DNA from: Kineosporia sp. NBRC 101731 | GTDB lineage: Bacteria; Actinomycetota; Actinomycetes; Actinomycetales; Kineosporiaceae | Reading direction: 5' to 3' | Assembly: GCF_030269305.1 (NCBI RefSeq) | Contig: NZ_BSTC01000007.1 | Location: 186,001-250,000 of the forward strand | DNA: 64,000 bases | In this document: positions 7,527 to 16,194 of the stretch, piece by piece | Position numbering within the stretch: position 1 is the first letter of the stretch | Layout of the letters: every line of letters starts with the position of its first letter | Program-made: the position numbers and the translations under genes | The notes under the pieces: model-generated | What the model was told of the DNA's origin: nothing | The model's input: only the letters and a program-made list of their open reading frames with translations | Databases searched by the model: none

Positions 7527-8852
7527 CTAGGGGGCCGGTACCTCGTAGATCGCCCGGGCCGGCCGCACGATGGCCGGGCCGTTGCCCGGGTCTTCGTGGA
7601 AGGCCAGGGCGGCGGCCCCGACGGCCGCCGCGTCGGCGATGTGGGCGGCCAGGGTGACGTTCACGCCGTGCGGCCGGGCGGCGTAGAGGTCGGTGTGGAG
7701 TCGTTCTTCGAGCACCGTCACGTAGAGGGAACCGGCTGTGCTGAACGAGGGCCCGGCCAGCGCGAGCGAGTCGATGTCCAGCAGGTCGGCGACCGTGACC
7801 ACGGCGTCGGCCAGGTAGTGCGCGGACTCCTCGACCAGTTCCACGGCCAGGGCGTCGCCGTGCACCGCGGCCGAGGCGACCATCCCGAAGTCGCGGAACG
7901 GATCCTCGTCGTCGGTGAGCGCGATCGCGGACTCCCGGCCGGCGGCCAGCGCGGCCCGGGCCCGACGGGCCACGGCGTGGGGTGCGGCCAGATCTTCCAG
8001 AGCCGGCCCGGCGTCTCGTCCGGAGTGGCCCGGGTGGCCGGCGTGGCCGGGGTGGCCGGACGGTGGGGAGCGGTGCAGGTGCAGCCGTCCCAGCGGTCCG
8101 GGATTGCCCCCGGCCCCGCGGTGGACGGCGCCGTCGAGGATGAATCCGGCGCCGATCCCGGCGCCCATGTAGAGGGTGCAGTGGGCGGCGGCGTCGGCCG
8201 TGCGCCCGCTCCAGTGTTCCCCGACGGCGGCCGCGGTGGCGTCGGTGTCCATCACCACGGGCACTCCCAGGGCCTGGGCCAGGGCGTCGCGCACGGCATG
8301 CCCGCCCCACCGCGGGAGTGTGCGGGAGGCCCGGATCGCCCCGGCGTCCAGGTCGATCGTGCCGGGCACCGCCAGCCCGGCCCCGACCAGCTGGTCCGGG
8401 GTGATGGCGGTGGCGCGCAGCAGGGTGTTCACGTGGGCCGCGACCACGGTGACGACCTGGGTGGGGTCGTCCTGGCGGGCCCCGCGGGCCCGGACCCGCC
8501 CGACCACGGCGCCTCGCGCGTCCATAATCACCACCACGATCCAGTCCGCGCCCAGCTGGACCCCCACGGCACACCGGGCCCGCGGCGAGATCGTCAGCAT
8601 GACGCGGGGTTTGCCGCCGGTGCGCTCGCGCTGCCCGCTCTCCTGCACCAGGCCGTCGTCCAGCAGGGACCGCACCGCGTGGGTGATGGCCGCCGGGGTG
8701 AGGCCGGTGATCTCGGCCAGCTCGACCCGGCTGATCGGGGAACGGGTACGGATCAGGTCGAGGACCAGGCGCCGCGTCGAGGTCCGGGGAGCCCGGCGGG
8801 ATGGTCTCTGCGTCTCCGCCCCAGCGTCCGCTCCGTACACGGACAGAAGCAT
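7527..8852 (-). CDS. ROK-family regulator lacking the zinc-binding motif
   Basis: A 441-residue protein with a MarR/NagC-like winged helix (about 28-85: LVLDLIRTRSPISRVELAEITGL) and a ROK sugar-kinase-fold domain (AVGVQLGADW, then MGAGIGAGFILDG). ROK proteins normally carry CxCGxxGCxE about 20 residues after that glycine loop. Here the region reads HLHRSPPSGHPGHAGHPGHSG, so the cysteines are gone and a 9-bp repeat fills the site. Catalytic residues are also absent (DTDATAAA), so it is a regulator and not a kinase. It is divergent from the LacI-like gene with 63 bp between the starts. The likely target is the neighbouring glycosidase locus. Confidence 0.85.
   Translation of the reverse strand: MLLSVYGADAGAETQRPSRRAPRTSTRRLVLDLIRTRSPISRVELAEITGLTPAAITHAVRSLLDDGLVQESGQRERTGGKPRVMLTISPRARCAVGVQLGADWIVVVIMDARGAVVGRVRARGARQDDPTQVVTVVAAHVNTLLRATAITPDQLVGAGLAVPGTIDLDAGAIRASRTLPRWGGHAVRDALAQALGVPVVMDTDATAAAVGEHWSGRTADAAAHCTLYMGAGIGAGFILDGAVHRGAGGNPGPLGRLHLHRSPPSGHPGHAGHPGHSGRDAGPALEDLAAPHAVARRARAALAAGRESAIALTDDEDPFRDFGMVASAAVHGDALAVELVEESAHYLADAVVTVADLLDIDSLALAGPSFSTAGSLYVTVLEERLHTDLYAARPHGVNVTLAAHIADAAAVGAAALAFHEDPGNGPAIVRPARAIYEVPAP
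8023..8059 (-). repeat. 9-bp GTGGCC repeat replacing the ROK zinc motif
   Basis: Four GTGGCC cores sit exactly 9 bases apart (8025, 8034, 8043, 8052). Read on the minus strand they encode the His/Gly/Pro run GHPGHAGHPGH where other ROK proteins have their zinc-binding cysteines. Confidence 0.75.
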
Positions 8853-8915
8853 TACACGGTTCCCGGTCCCACCTCGCCAGGTTGACGGCGGGCCGGGCGT
8901 GCCATCCTGGTCGGC

Positions 8916-9779
8916 ATGACGTCGCTGGAGAGGTCCGGCCCCGGTCCCCGGGTCGGCATGGCGCTGCTGCCGATCAACGACGACGGCGGCCTGGAACCCT
9001 TCTACGCCGATCTGCTGGCCGGCATGGAGGAAGAGCTGGATCGTCACGACGGCACGGTCTTCCTGCACGTCGTGCCCGACCTGGACGCCGAGATCCTGGC
9101 CTACCGGCGGTGGGTGGCCGAAGGGCTGGTCGATGCGGTGGTCGTCTCCGACCTGGTCGACGGTGATCCCCGCCAGGCCGTCTGTGCCGGGCTCGGCCTG
9201 CCCGCCGTCCACATCGGCGGCGATCCGGCCTCGGGTGAGTCCGGGCAATGGGTGGTCGGTTACGACAACGCCAGGGCCATGTGCGCGGCGGTGGATCACC
9301 TCACCGGGCTGGGGCACCGGCGCATCGCCTGGGTCTCCGGGCCCGACCGGTACCGGCACACCCGCGACCGGGCCGCCGCGTTCGCGCAGGCCGTGGCCGC
9401 CGCCGGGGGCGAGGGCACCCGGTGGGAGGGCGACTACGGTGCGGCCGCCGGGGCCGCCCTCACCGGTGAGTTGCTCGCGGCCGACCCACGCCCCACGGCC
9501 ATCGTGTACGACAACGACCTGATGGCCGTGGCCGGCCTGAAAGCCGCTCAGCGTCTGGGTCTTCAGGTGCCGCGCGACCTTTCGATCCTGGCCTGGGACG
9601 ACTCGGCCAACAGCCGGATCTGCCACCCGCCGCTGTCGGTGGTGAGCCGCGACGTACACGAACTCGGGGTCCTCACCGCCGGCCTGCTGCTGCGGGCCGT
9701 GCGCGGTGAGGCCCCCACCCTCGAGTCGCCGCCGGTCGCCCAGGTCGTGGCCCGCGCCTCGACCGCCCCGCCGGTTTAG
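8916..9779 (+). CDS. LacI/GalR-type ligand-binding domain without a DNA-binding domain
   Basis: A 287-residue protein consisting only of the periplasmic-binding-fold sensor of LacI/GalR regulators: PRVGMALLPINDDGG..FYADLLAGMEEEL, VDAVVVSDLV, VGYDNARAMCAAVDHLTGLGHRRIAWVSG, TAIVYDNDLMAVAGLKAAQRLGLQVPRDLSILAWDDS. The helix-turn-helix and hinge (about 60 residues) are absent, and the 63 bases upstream cannot encode them in any frame. There is no signal peptide, so it should be cytoplasmic. It converges on the GH36 gene with overlapping stops. It may sense a sugar and act through a partner, for example the divergent ROK protein, or it may be a decaying regulator with an intact sensor. Confidence 0.8.
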   Translation: MTSLERSGPGPRVGMALLPINDDGGLEPFYADLLAGMEEELDRHDGTVFLHVVPDLDAEILAYRRWVAEGLVDAVVVSDLVDGDPRQAVCAGLGLPAVHIGGDPASGESGQWVVGYDNARAMCAAVDHLTGLGHRRIAWVSGPDRYRHTRDRAAAFAQAVAAAGGEGTRWEGDYGAAAGAALTGELLAADPRPTAIVYDNDLMAVAGLKAAQRLGLQVPRDLSILAWDDSANSRICHPPLSVVSRDVHELGVLTAGLLLRAVRGEAPTLESPPVAQVVARASTAPPV

Positions 9780-11908
9780 GACTGCACGGCGGTGGCGTGC
9801 AGGACGAGGGCCTGGGCCGGCCAGAGGGTGGGGATCTGGAGCCCGACGACGTCGAGTACCCGCCCGGTCAGCACCACCTCGCCGTGGGACAGCCAGCCGG
9901 GGGTGATCCAGCCCCAGCGCGAGGGCCCGATCTCGTCGCGCACCCGCACCCGGTAGTGACGCTGGGGATCGAGGCCGTGCAGACGCACCGGTTCGGGGCG
10001 GGCGTCTTCCAGCGAGGCCACCGTGGCCACGGTCCAGACCCCGGCACTGCGGTCGCCGGCGACCACCCCGCGCACGCGCAGCGCCGGGTCGCGGACATCG
10101 GCGTGCACCACGGTTCCGGTGTGCAACAGTCCCCGCAGCTCCCGGTACAGACCCGCGAAACGCTGGAGTTGCTCGACCTGCTCCGGGTCGCACTCCAGCA
10201 CGTTCCACTCGAACCCGGCCGAGCCCATCAGACTCGTGGCCAGCCGGTACGAAAGGTCCACGGTACGGCCGGAACTGTGCGCGGTGGGCGGGCCCACGTG
10301 CGCGCCGATCAGCTCCGGCGGCAGGAGCAGTTCGGTCCAGCGCTGGATGTCCTGGCGCTCCACCGCGTCGTTGGAGTCGCTGGCCCACACCCGGTCGGTC
10401 ACCTCGATCACGCCGAGGTCGCACCGCGCCCCGCCGGAGGAACACGACTCGATCTCCAGCCCCGGATGACGGCTCTTCAGCTCGGCCATCAGCCGCAGGG
10501 CCGCCGTGGTCTGGGCGTGCACGCCCGGGCGACCCTCGTGCCGGGCATCCACCAGGTCGCGGTTGTGGTCCCACTTGATGAACGCCAGGCCCAGGTCGGC
10601 GACCAGGGCGCTCATCCGCTCCAGCACGTGGGAGTAGGCCTGCGGGTGGGCCAGATCGAGCACGTACTGGGTGCGCCAGGAGAGGTCTTCGGGGGAAGGC
10701 ACCTGGGACGCGTCGTGCAGCAGCCACTGCGGGTGGGCGCGGGCCAGATCAGAGTCCAGGCTCACCATCTCGGGCTCGAACCACAGCCCGAACTGCATCC
10801 CGAGCTCACGCACCCGGTCGGCCAGGGGCTCCAGCCCGTCGGGCCAGACGCTGCGGTCGACCTCCCAGTCGCCCAGGCCTCGGGTGTCGTCGCGCCGGGC
10901 CGGGAACCAGCCGTCGTCCAGCACGAACCGCTCCACGCCGATCTCGGCCGCCCGCTCGGCCAACCGTGCGACGGTGGCCGGGTCGTGGTCGAAATAGACG
11001 GCCTCCCAAGTATTCAGTACCAGAGGACGAGGTGACTGAGGATGGTGGGGACGTGAACGCAGGTACGTGTGGAACCGTTCGGTGATCCCGTCCAGGCCCA
11101 CCGGCGACCAGGCGAACCACGCCGTCGGGGAGGTGTACTCCTCACCGGCGCCCAGCCGGATCTCGCCCGGGCGCAGCAGTTCCCCGGCCCCCAGCAGGGT
11201 GGGGTTGTCGGGCAGCCGGTCGGTGCGGTAGGTGACATCGGCGCTCCAGGCCAGGTGCACGGCCCAGACCTCGCCGGAACGAGACCTCGCCGGGCCGTCG
11301 GAAAGGGCCAGCAGCCAGGGCTGGTCGTGCCCGGGCCGGCCCCGCCGGGTCTGGCGGGCCAGCGATCCCCGGCCCAGCGGCGATCGCTGCGGCGACTTCT
11401 CCCGGGTCCACCGCCCGGAGAACGTGGTGACGTCGTCGGCCCGGGTGGGCACCGGCACAGTGGCCTCGAGCCACTGCACCTCCACCTCGACCTGCGCCGT
11501 CAGCGTGTGCTCAACCCCCAGCAGCCCACCGGGTTCCAGGTGCAGCCGGTTGGTCAGGCGCAACCCGGCGGCGGGATCGTGCAACCGGGCGATGATTTCG
11601 TGATCGGTGACGCTGACGTCGACCGGCTGCCAGCGGGGGATCAGCGGCACCCCGGCCCGCACCAGCAGCAGACCCGGGCGACCCGGCCAGCCGTCCGGCT
11701 CGACCGGCAGCAGCCCCGGCCGCCAGGTCGCGTCGAGCGTGCCCGGGCGGGTCTGGCGCTCGTCGGCGTCGGTCAGTGCGGCCAGGTCATCGGCGGTCAG
11801 GGGGCCGGGGTCGGCGCCCCAGTGCTGCACGACCGGCGGGGCGTCCTGCGGGTGGCGGACGAGGACGGCGACTCCGTCACGGCGAATGAGGGACGAGGGG
11901 GTCGGCAT
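9776..11908 (-). CDS. Alpha-galactosidase, glycoside hydrolase family 36
   Basis: A 710-residue cytoplasmic enzyme of the usual GH36 length. An N-terminal beta-sandwich (about 1-290) leads into a TIM barrel beginning RPLVLNTWEAVYFDHD. The nucleophile is Asp447 in FIKWDHNRD. The acid/base is Asp511 in WASDSNDAVERQ. The substrate loop ESCSSGGARCDLG (about 487-499) is typical of the family. It would remove alpha-1,6-galactose side groups from galactomannan or raffinose-type oligosaccharides. There is no signal peptide, so its substrates must be imported. The gene lies 68 bases after the second ROK gene and is probably co-transcribed with it. The GTG and ATG codons further upstream would only add low-complexity residues. 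Confidence 0.93.
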   Translation of the reverse strand: MPTPSSLIRRDGVAVLVRHPQDAPPVVQHWGADPGPLTADDLAALTDADERQTRPGTLDATWRPGLLPVEPDGWPGRPGLLLVRAGVPLIPRWQPVDVSVTDHEIIARLHDPAAGLRLTNRLHLEPGGLLGVEHTLTAQVEVEVQWLEATVPVPTRADDVTTFSGRWTREKSPQRSPLGRGSLARQTRRGRPGHDQPWLLALSDGPARSRSGEVWAVHLAWSADVTYRTDRLPDNPTLLGAGELLRPGEIRLGAGEEYTSPTAWFAWSPVGLDGITERFHTYLRSRPHHPQSPRPLVLNTWEAVYFDHDPATVARLAERAAEIGVERFVLDDGWFPARRDDTRGLGDWEVDRSVWPDGLEPLADRVRELGMQFGLWFEPEMVSLDSDLARAHPQWLLHDASQVPSPEDLSWRTQYVLDLAHPQAYSHVLERMSALVADLGLAFIKWDHNRDLVDARHEGRPGVHAQTTAALRLMAELKSRHPGLEIESCSSGGARCDLGVIEVTDRVWASDSNDAVERQDIQRWTELLLPPELIGAHVGPPTAHSSGRTVDLSYRLATSLMGSAGFEWNVLECDPEQVEQLQRFAGLYRELRGLLHTGTVVHADVRDPALRVRGVVAGDRSAGVWTVATVASLEDARPEPVRLHGLDPQRHYRVRVRDEIGPSRWGWITPGWLSHGEVVLTGRVLDVVGLQIPTLWPAQALVLHATAVQS

Positions 11909-11976
11909 GGTGCTCCTTGATGTGCTGGTGGGACGGGGATTTCGGGGAGGTGCAGGCACCTTCCGGACGTTCGTTC

Positions 11977-13197
11977 TTACGTGTTCATCGGCAGAACCTT
12001 CTGCCGCGCAGCGACCACCGGCTCGGCGTGCACCAGCGGTGACCGCAGCACCACCAGCGCACCACCCACGGCCGCCGCGGTCCCGGCATCGGGGGAGACC
12101 AGAACCCGCACCGGCCGCAACAACCGGGCCAGCGCCCCGCGCTCGGCCGCCCGGTTCGCCGCCTCGGCGTACAGCGGCCCCGCCGTCACCAGGGCCGGCC
12201 CGGACAGCACCACGGTGTCGAGGTCGAACAGGTTCATCAGGGTCACCACGGCGTCGGCCAGACGCTCGGCCGAGGCCCGCAGCAGATCCGCGGCCGCCCC
12301 GTCGCCCTGCCCGGAGGCCACGACCAGCTTCTCGAAGTCGGACAGGGTGTCGTCCAGGCGCCCCGACAACCGCAGCCGGGTCCGCACCCGCCGATCGGTC
12401 ATCGCCCGGGCCACCACCGCCGTCGGCCCGGCCGTGACCTCCGCACAGCCCCGGTTCCCGCAGCCGCACACCGGCCCCGCCGGATCCAGCGGAACATGGC
12501 CGATCTCCACCGGATTGGCGGTCGGGCCACCGAAGGACTCGGCCCCCAGCACCACCCCGCCCCCGATGCCCCCACCCATCCAGACGACCCCGAAGGTGTC
12601 CACGTCCAGCGACCCCGTCCACTGCTCACTGACCGCCGCCGCCGTCGCGTCGTTCTCCAGCAGCACCGGTAGGGCGAGCAGCTCGGCCAGCGTCGTGGTC
12701 AGCGGGAACCGCTGCCAGGCCGGCGTCGGCTGGGAGGTCAGGACCATGCCGCGCTCGCGGTCCTGCGGACCGTGCGTGACCAGCCCCAGTCCGAGTACCC
12801 GTTCGCGGGGCACCGCCGTCGCGGTCAGCAGGTGCTCGACGTGGGCGGCCAGCGCGGTCAGGGTGACCTGCGGAGGGCCGTCACCGACGCCCGGTGAGTG
12901 GGTGCCGGCCAGCCGGCGGCCGGTGAAGTCGGTGACGACAGTGGTCGTCGTGGACCGCGAGAGCTGGACGCCCACGGCGTACCAGGCGTCGGCCGCGAGC
13001 TCCAGGAGACGCCGCGGGGAGCCGATCGCGCCGGGGCGCCGGCCGGTCTCCCGCACCAGCCCACCGGCCAGCAGATCACGGACGATGTTGGTGATCGTCG
13101 CGGCGGTCAGCCCGGCCCGCTGCGCCAGCTCCACGCGGCTGACCGGACCGGCGGTACGGATCAGATCGAGGACGAGGGCGGGCGTCGTGGTGGCCAA
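11977..13197 (-). CDS. ROK-family transcriptional repressor
   Basis: A 406-residue protein with an N-terminal winged helix (about 5-60: ALVLDLIRTAGPVSRVELAQRAGLTAATITNIVRD) and a ROK domain holding WMGGGIGGGVVLG and the intact zinc motif CGCGNRGCAE (about 236-245). This domain normally binds a sugar or sugar phosphate and releases DNA. It is divergently transcribed from the binding-protein operon across a 196-bp region with a candidate operator, and lies upstream of the GH36 gene. It is the most likely direct repressor of both. It differs from the nearby ROK protein mainly by keeping the zinc site. Confidence 0.9.
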   Translation of the reverse strand: MATTTPALVLDLIRTAGPVSRVELAQRAGLTAATITNIVRDLLAGGLVRETGRRPGAIGSPRRLLELAADAWYAVGVQLSRSTTTTVVTDFTGRRLAGTHSPGVGDGPPQVTLTALAAHVEHLLTATAVPRERVLGLGLVTHGPQDRERGMVLTSQPTPAWQRFPLTTTLAELLALPVLLENDATAAAVSEQWTGSLDVDTFGVVWMGGGIGGGVVLGAESFGGPTANPVEIGHVPLDPAGPVCGCGNRGCAEVTAGPTAVVARAMTDRRVRTRLRLSGRLDDTLSDFEKLVVASGQGDGAAADLLRASAERLADAVVTLMNLFDLDTVVLSGPALVTAGPLYAEAANRAAERGALARLLRPVRVLVSPDAGTAAAVGGALVVLRSPLVHAEPVVAARQKVLPMNT

Positions 13198-13294
13198 GGG
13201 ACTCCCTCGGGAGAGGTTTCGCGGAGATTCACGGCAGGTCAGGGGCGCGCTCGTCGCCGGTGACCGGCGTCGTCGCGGTGTCCCGGGACCTATA

Positions 13295-13325
13295 TTGACA
13301 TACTAAATTTACCAACGTAAGAATT
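13295..13325 (+). promoter_or_regulatory. Promoter and candidate ROK operator of the oligosaccharide operon
   Basis: TTGACA at 13295-13300 and TAAGAA at 13318-13323 are 17 bases apart, a good sigma-70-type promoter in an unusually AT-rich patch. The -10 region overlaps an inverted repeat, TTACCAACGTAA (TTAC/GTAA) within AATTTACCAACGTAAGAATT. A repressor sitting there would block transcription. The promoter lies about 70 bases before the binding-protein start. Confidence 0.6.
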
Positions 13326-13393
13326 GCGCCAACCGCAATGCAGCGGGAGACGAGCCGCCCCTGAGACGTGGCGGTGGACGGAAAGGACCAAGG

Positions 13394-15097
13394 ATGTTCC
13401 TTACGGCGAAGAGGGCTCGCTCCCGCAAGGGCCGGGCCCTGGGCTTGACAGCGGGACTGGCCGTGGCCGGCCTGCTCGCGACCGGATGCTCGGGCAGTAG
13501 CGGTAACGGCAGCGGATCCGGGGGCGGCACCACCACCCTGGTCGCCTACACCGGTCAGTCCGGCGACTACCAGATCAACTTCAACCCGTTCTCGCCGACC
13601 CAGATCGGTGGCGGCGCGGCGATCTACGAGCAGCTGTTCTTCATCAACAAGGCCGGTTCCGGTGACCCGGAACCGCTGCTGGGCACCGACTACGCCTGGA
13701 ACGACGAGGGCACGCAGCTGTCGGTCACCCTGCGCGACGGGGTGAAATGGACCGACGGGGAGGCTTTCACCGCCGACGACGTGGTGTTCACCTTCGGCCT
13801 GCTGAAGAAGCACGCCGCCCTCAACTCGATCGGCTACGACGGTTCGGCCACGGCGACCGACGACACCCACGTCGTCTTCACCTTCGACAAGCCGGCCTAC
13901 ACCCAGGGCCCGGACGTGCTCGGCAACACCTACATGGTGCCCGAGCACCTGTGGAAGGACGTCAACCCCGAGACCGACGTGATGGAGAAGCCGGTCGGCA
14001 CCGGACCTCTCAAGCTCGGTGACTTCAAGGCCCAGGCCTTCACCTACGTGGCCAACGAGGACTACTGGGGCGGCGCCCCGGCCATCAAGACGGTCCGGTT
14101 CCTGTCGCTGTCCGGTAACACCGCGGGTGCCGACGGCGTCGCGGCGGGCACGATCGACTGGCAGACCGGCCCGGTGCCCAACATCGACAAGGTCGCCGAG
14201 ACCTACCCGGGCTACGACTCGGCCACCGTCAACCAGAGCCAGACGGCCCTGCTCACCTGCTCCAGTGCGGACATGGGCTGCACCGGCCCGCAGACCGACC
14301 CGGCCGTGCGCCGCGCGATCTATCACGCGATCGACCGTAAGCAGCTGAACGCGCTGGCCTTCCAGAACACCTCGAGCGAGATCTCGCCCACGTTCGTGCT
14401 GACCTCGAACCAGAAGGACCTGATCTCCTCCTCGATCGAGCAGCCCGTGGCCCCGGACACGGCCGACGTCGCCGCGGCCACCTCGGAGCTCGAGGGCGCC
14501 GGCTGGAGCAAGGGCAGCGACGGCATCTACGCCAAGGGCGGGGAGAAGCTGTCGCTCACGGTCGAGGTGGTGACCGGCTGGACCGACTACATCACCGCCG
14601 TGCAGACCATGGCCCAGCAGCTCAAGAAGGCCGGCATCGAACTGAAGGTGGCCCAGTCGTCCTGGAACGAGTGGACCGAGAAGAAGACCCAGGGCAAGTA
14701 CGAGCTGGCCATCGACTCCCTGTACCAGGGCTCGGCGCCCGACCCGTACTACGTCTACAACAACTTCTTCGCCTCCTCGGCCGGGGCCAAGGTGGGGAAG
14801 ACGTCGGGCAACAACGTCTCCCGCTTCTCCGACCCGGACGTCGACGCGGCGATCAAGGCGCTGCGCCAGCTCCCGCAGGACGACAAGGCGGCCCGGCAGC
14901 CGTTCCTGGACACGATCGAGACGAAGATCGTCGAGGACATGCCCTACATCCCGGTGCTCACCGGCGGCACGACCAGCGAGTGGAGCACCAAGAAGTTCAC
15001 CGGCTGGCCCAGCGACGACAACATGTACGCGGTGCCCGCCGTCTGGTCGAAGAACGACTTCGCGGCCATCATCAAGAACCTGAAGCCGGCCTCCTAG
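13394..15097 (+). CDS. Family-5 solute-binding lipoprotein of an oligosaccharide/peptide ABC transporter
   Basis: A 567-residue extracellular lipoprotein. The signal peptide has a basic start and hydrophobic core, then a lipobox ending LLATGC (Cys33), followed by a Gly/Ser linker. The mature part is SBP_bac_5: WNDEGTQLSVTLRDGVKWTDGEAFTADDVVFTF, then KPVGTGPLKLGDF and NEDYWGG. Family 5 includes dipeptide binders but also cello- and manno-oligosaccharide binders. Here two permeases, two ATPases and three glycosidases follow, so beta-linked oligosaccharides are the likely cargo. The start has GGAAAGGA upstream. A dispersed palindrome follows the stop. Confidence 0.88.
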   Translation: MFLTAKRARSRKGRALGLTAGLAVAGLLATGCSGSSGNGSGSGGGTTTLVAYTGQSGDYQINFNPFSPTQIGGGAAIYEQLFFINKAGSGDPEPLLGTDYAWNDEGTQLSVTLRDGVKWTDGEAFTADDVVFTFGLLKKHAALNSIGYDGSATATDDTHVVFTFDKPAYTQGPDVLGNTYMVPEHLWKDVNPETDVMEKPVGTGPLKLGDFKAQAFTYVANEDYWGGAPAIKTVRFLSLSGNTAGADGVAAGTIDWQTGPVPNIDKVAETYPGYDSATVNQSQTALLTCSSADMGCTGPQTDPAVRRAIYHAIDRKQLNALAFQNTSSEISPTFVLTSNQKDLISSSIEQPVAPDTADVAAATSELEGAGWSKGSDGIYAKGGEKLSLTVEVVTGWTDYITAVQTMAQQLKKAGIELKVAQSSWNEWTEKKTQGKYELAIDSLYQGSAPDPYYVYNNFFASSAGAKVGKTSGNNVSRFSDPDVDAAIKALRQLPQDDKAARQPFLDTIETKIVEDMPYIPVLTGGTTSEWSTKKFTGWPSDDNMYAVPAVWSKNDFAAIIKNLKPAS

Positions 15098-15108
15098 CCA
15101 AACCCCTT

Positions 15109-15149
15109 CCGTGATCATGCAAAACCTCCCCGGAATTGCATGATCACGG
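15109..15149. repeat. Dispersed palindrome, copy 2
   Basis: Arms CCGTGATCATGCAA (15109-15122) and TTGCATGATCACGG (15136-15149) match perfectly around a 13-base loop that keeps AACCTCCCCGG from the left arm. The right arm has lost its inner part. It sits between the binding-protein and first permease genes, so it may dampen transcription and let the binding protein be made in excess. Confidence 0.85.
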
Positions 15150-15191
15150 ACGGGAGGGTTGTACCTCAGTCGCCCGGAAGGCGGTCTCGGC

Positions 15192-16181
15192 GTGAACTAC
15201 GTGCTGCGCAAACTCCTGTTCTATGCGGTCGCCGTCTGGGCGGCCATCACCCTCAACTTCGCGATTCCCCGCCTGCTGCCGGGCAATCCGGTGGACATCC
15301 TGCTGGCCAAGCTCCAGCAGCGCGGCGGGACGATCACCCCGCAGTCGCGGGAGGCCTACGCTGCCCTGCTCGGCGGTGACACCGACGACTCGCTGCTGCA
15401 CCAGTACTGGACCTACCTGGTCAATCTCGCGCACGGCGATCTCGGCACCTCGGTCACGTACTTCCCGACCAAGGTCACCGACGTCATCTCGACCTCGATG
15501 CCGTGGACGATCACCCTGGTCGGGATCGCCACCGTCATCGCCGCGATCCTCGGGGTCGGGCTCGGCGCCGTGGTCGGCTGGAGGCCGGGCACCTGGCTCG
15601 ACTCGGCCGTCCCGGCCACCACGATCCTCGCTGCGGTGCCGTACTTCTGGCTCGCCCTGGTGCTGGTCTACCTGCTGGCCCGGGTGCTCGGCTGGTTCCC
15701 CTCACAGGGCGGCTACGACGTCGTCCTCGATCCGGGGTTCAACGGGTCGTTCATCCAGTCCGCCCTGCTCTACGGGTTCCTGCCGGCCCTGACCATCGTG
15801 CTGGCCTCGCTCGGCGGCTGGATGCTGGGCATGCGCAACATGATGGTCTCCACCCTGTCGGAGGACTACGTGCTCACGGCCCGGGCCAAGGGCCTGCCCG
15901 AGCGCACGATCATGCGCAACTACGCGGCCCGCAACGCGGTTCTGCCCTCGATCGCCGGCTTCGCCATCTCCCTGGGGTTCGTGGTCTCCGGGTCGGTCGT
16001 CACCGAGCAGGTGTTCTCCTACCCGGGTATCGGCTCGAAACTGCTGTCGGCCGTGCAGAACAACGACTACGCCCTGATGCAGGGCATCTTCCTCTACATC
16101 ACGCTGGCCGTGCTCGGCGCCAACCTGGTCGTCGACCTGCTGTACGGCCTCATCGACCCGCGCACCCGCGCGAAGGGCTGA
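15192..16181 (+). CDS. ABC transporter permease, DppB type
   Basis: A 329-residue inner-membrane permease of the BPD_transp_1 family. It starts MNYVLRKLLFYAVAVWAAITLNFAIPRLLPGNPVD, the conserved DppB/OppB opening, and has about six membrane segments. The EAA loop is seen around VLTARAKGLPERTIMRNYAARNAVLP (about residues 229-254). I chose GTG 15192 because GGAAGG lies 10 bases upstream. The longer frame from 15159 would begin next to the palindrome without a usable ribosome site. It pairs with the downstream DppC-type permease. Confidence 0.9.
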   Translation: MNYVLRKLLFYAVAVWAAITLNFAIPRLLPGNPVDILLAKLQQRGGTITPQSREAYAALLGGDTDDSLLHQYWTYLVNLAHGDLGTSVTYFPTKVTDVISTSMPWTITLVGIATVIAAILGVGLGAVVGWRPGTWLDSAVPATTILAAVPYFWLALVLVYLLARVLGWFPSQGGYDVVLDPGFNGSFIQSALLYGFLPALTIVLASLGGWMLGMRNMMVSTLSEDYVLTARAKGLPERTIMRNYAARNAVLPSIAGFAISLGFVVSGSVVTEQVFSYPGIGSKLLSAVQNNDYALMQGIFLYITLAVLGANLVVDLLYGLIDPRTRAKG

Positions 16182-16194
16182 GAGGAGAATCAGG

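Noticed and set aside
8853-10727. Minus-strand open frame continuing upstream of the ROK gene to give about 1066 codons
   Set aside because: It runs antisense through the LacI-like and GH36 genes, and its product is Arg/Gly/Pro-rich. Stop-free antisense frames are common at this GC content.
13229-15118. Long minus-strand frame opposite the solute-binding protein gene
   Set aside because: A shadow of a well-supported gene with no motifs of its own.
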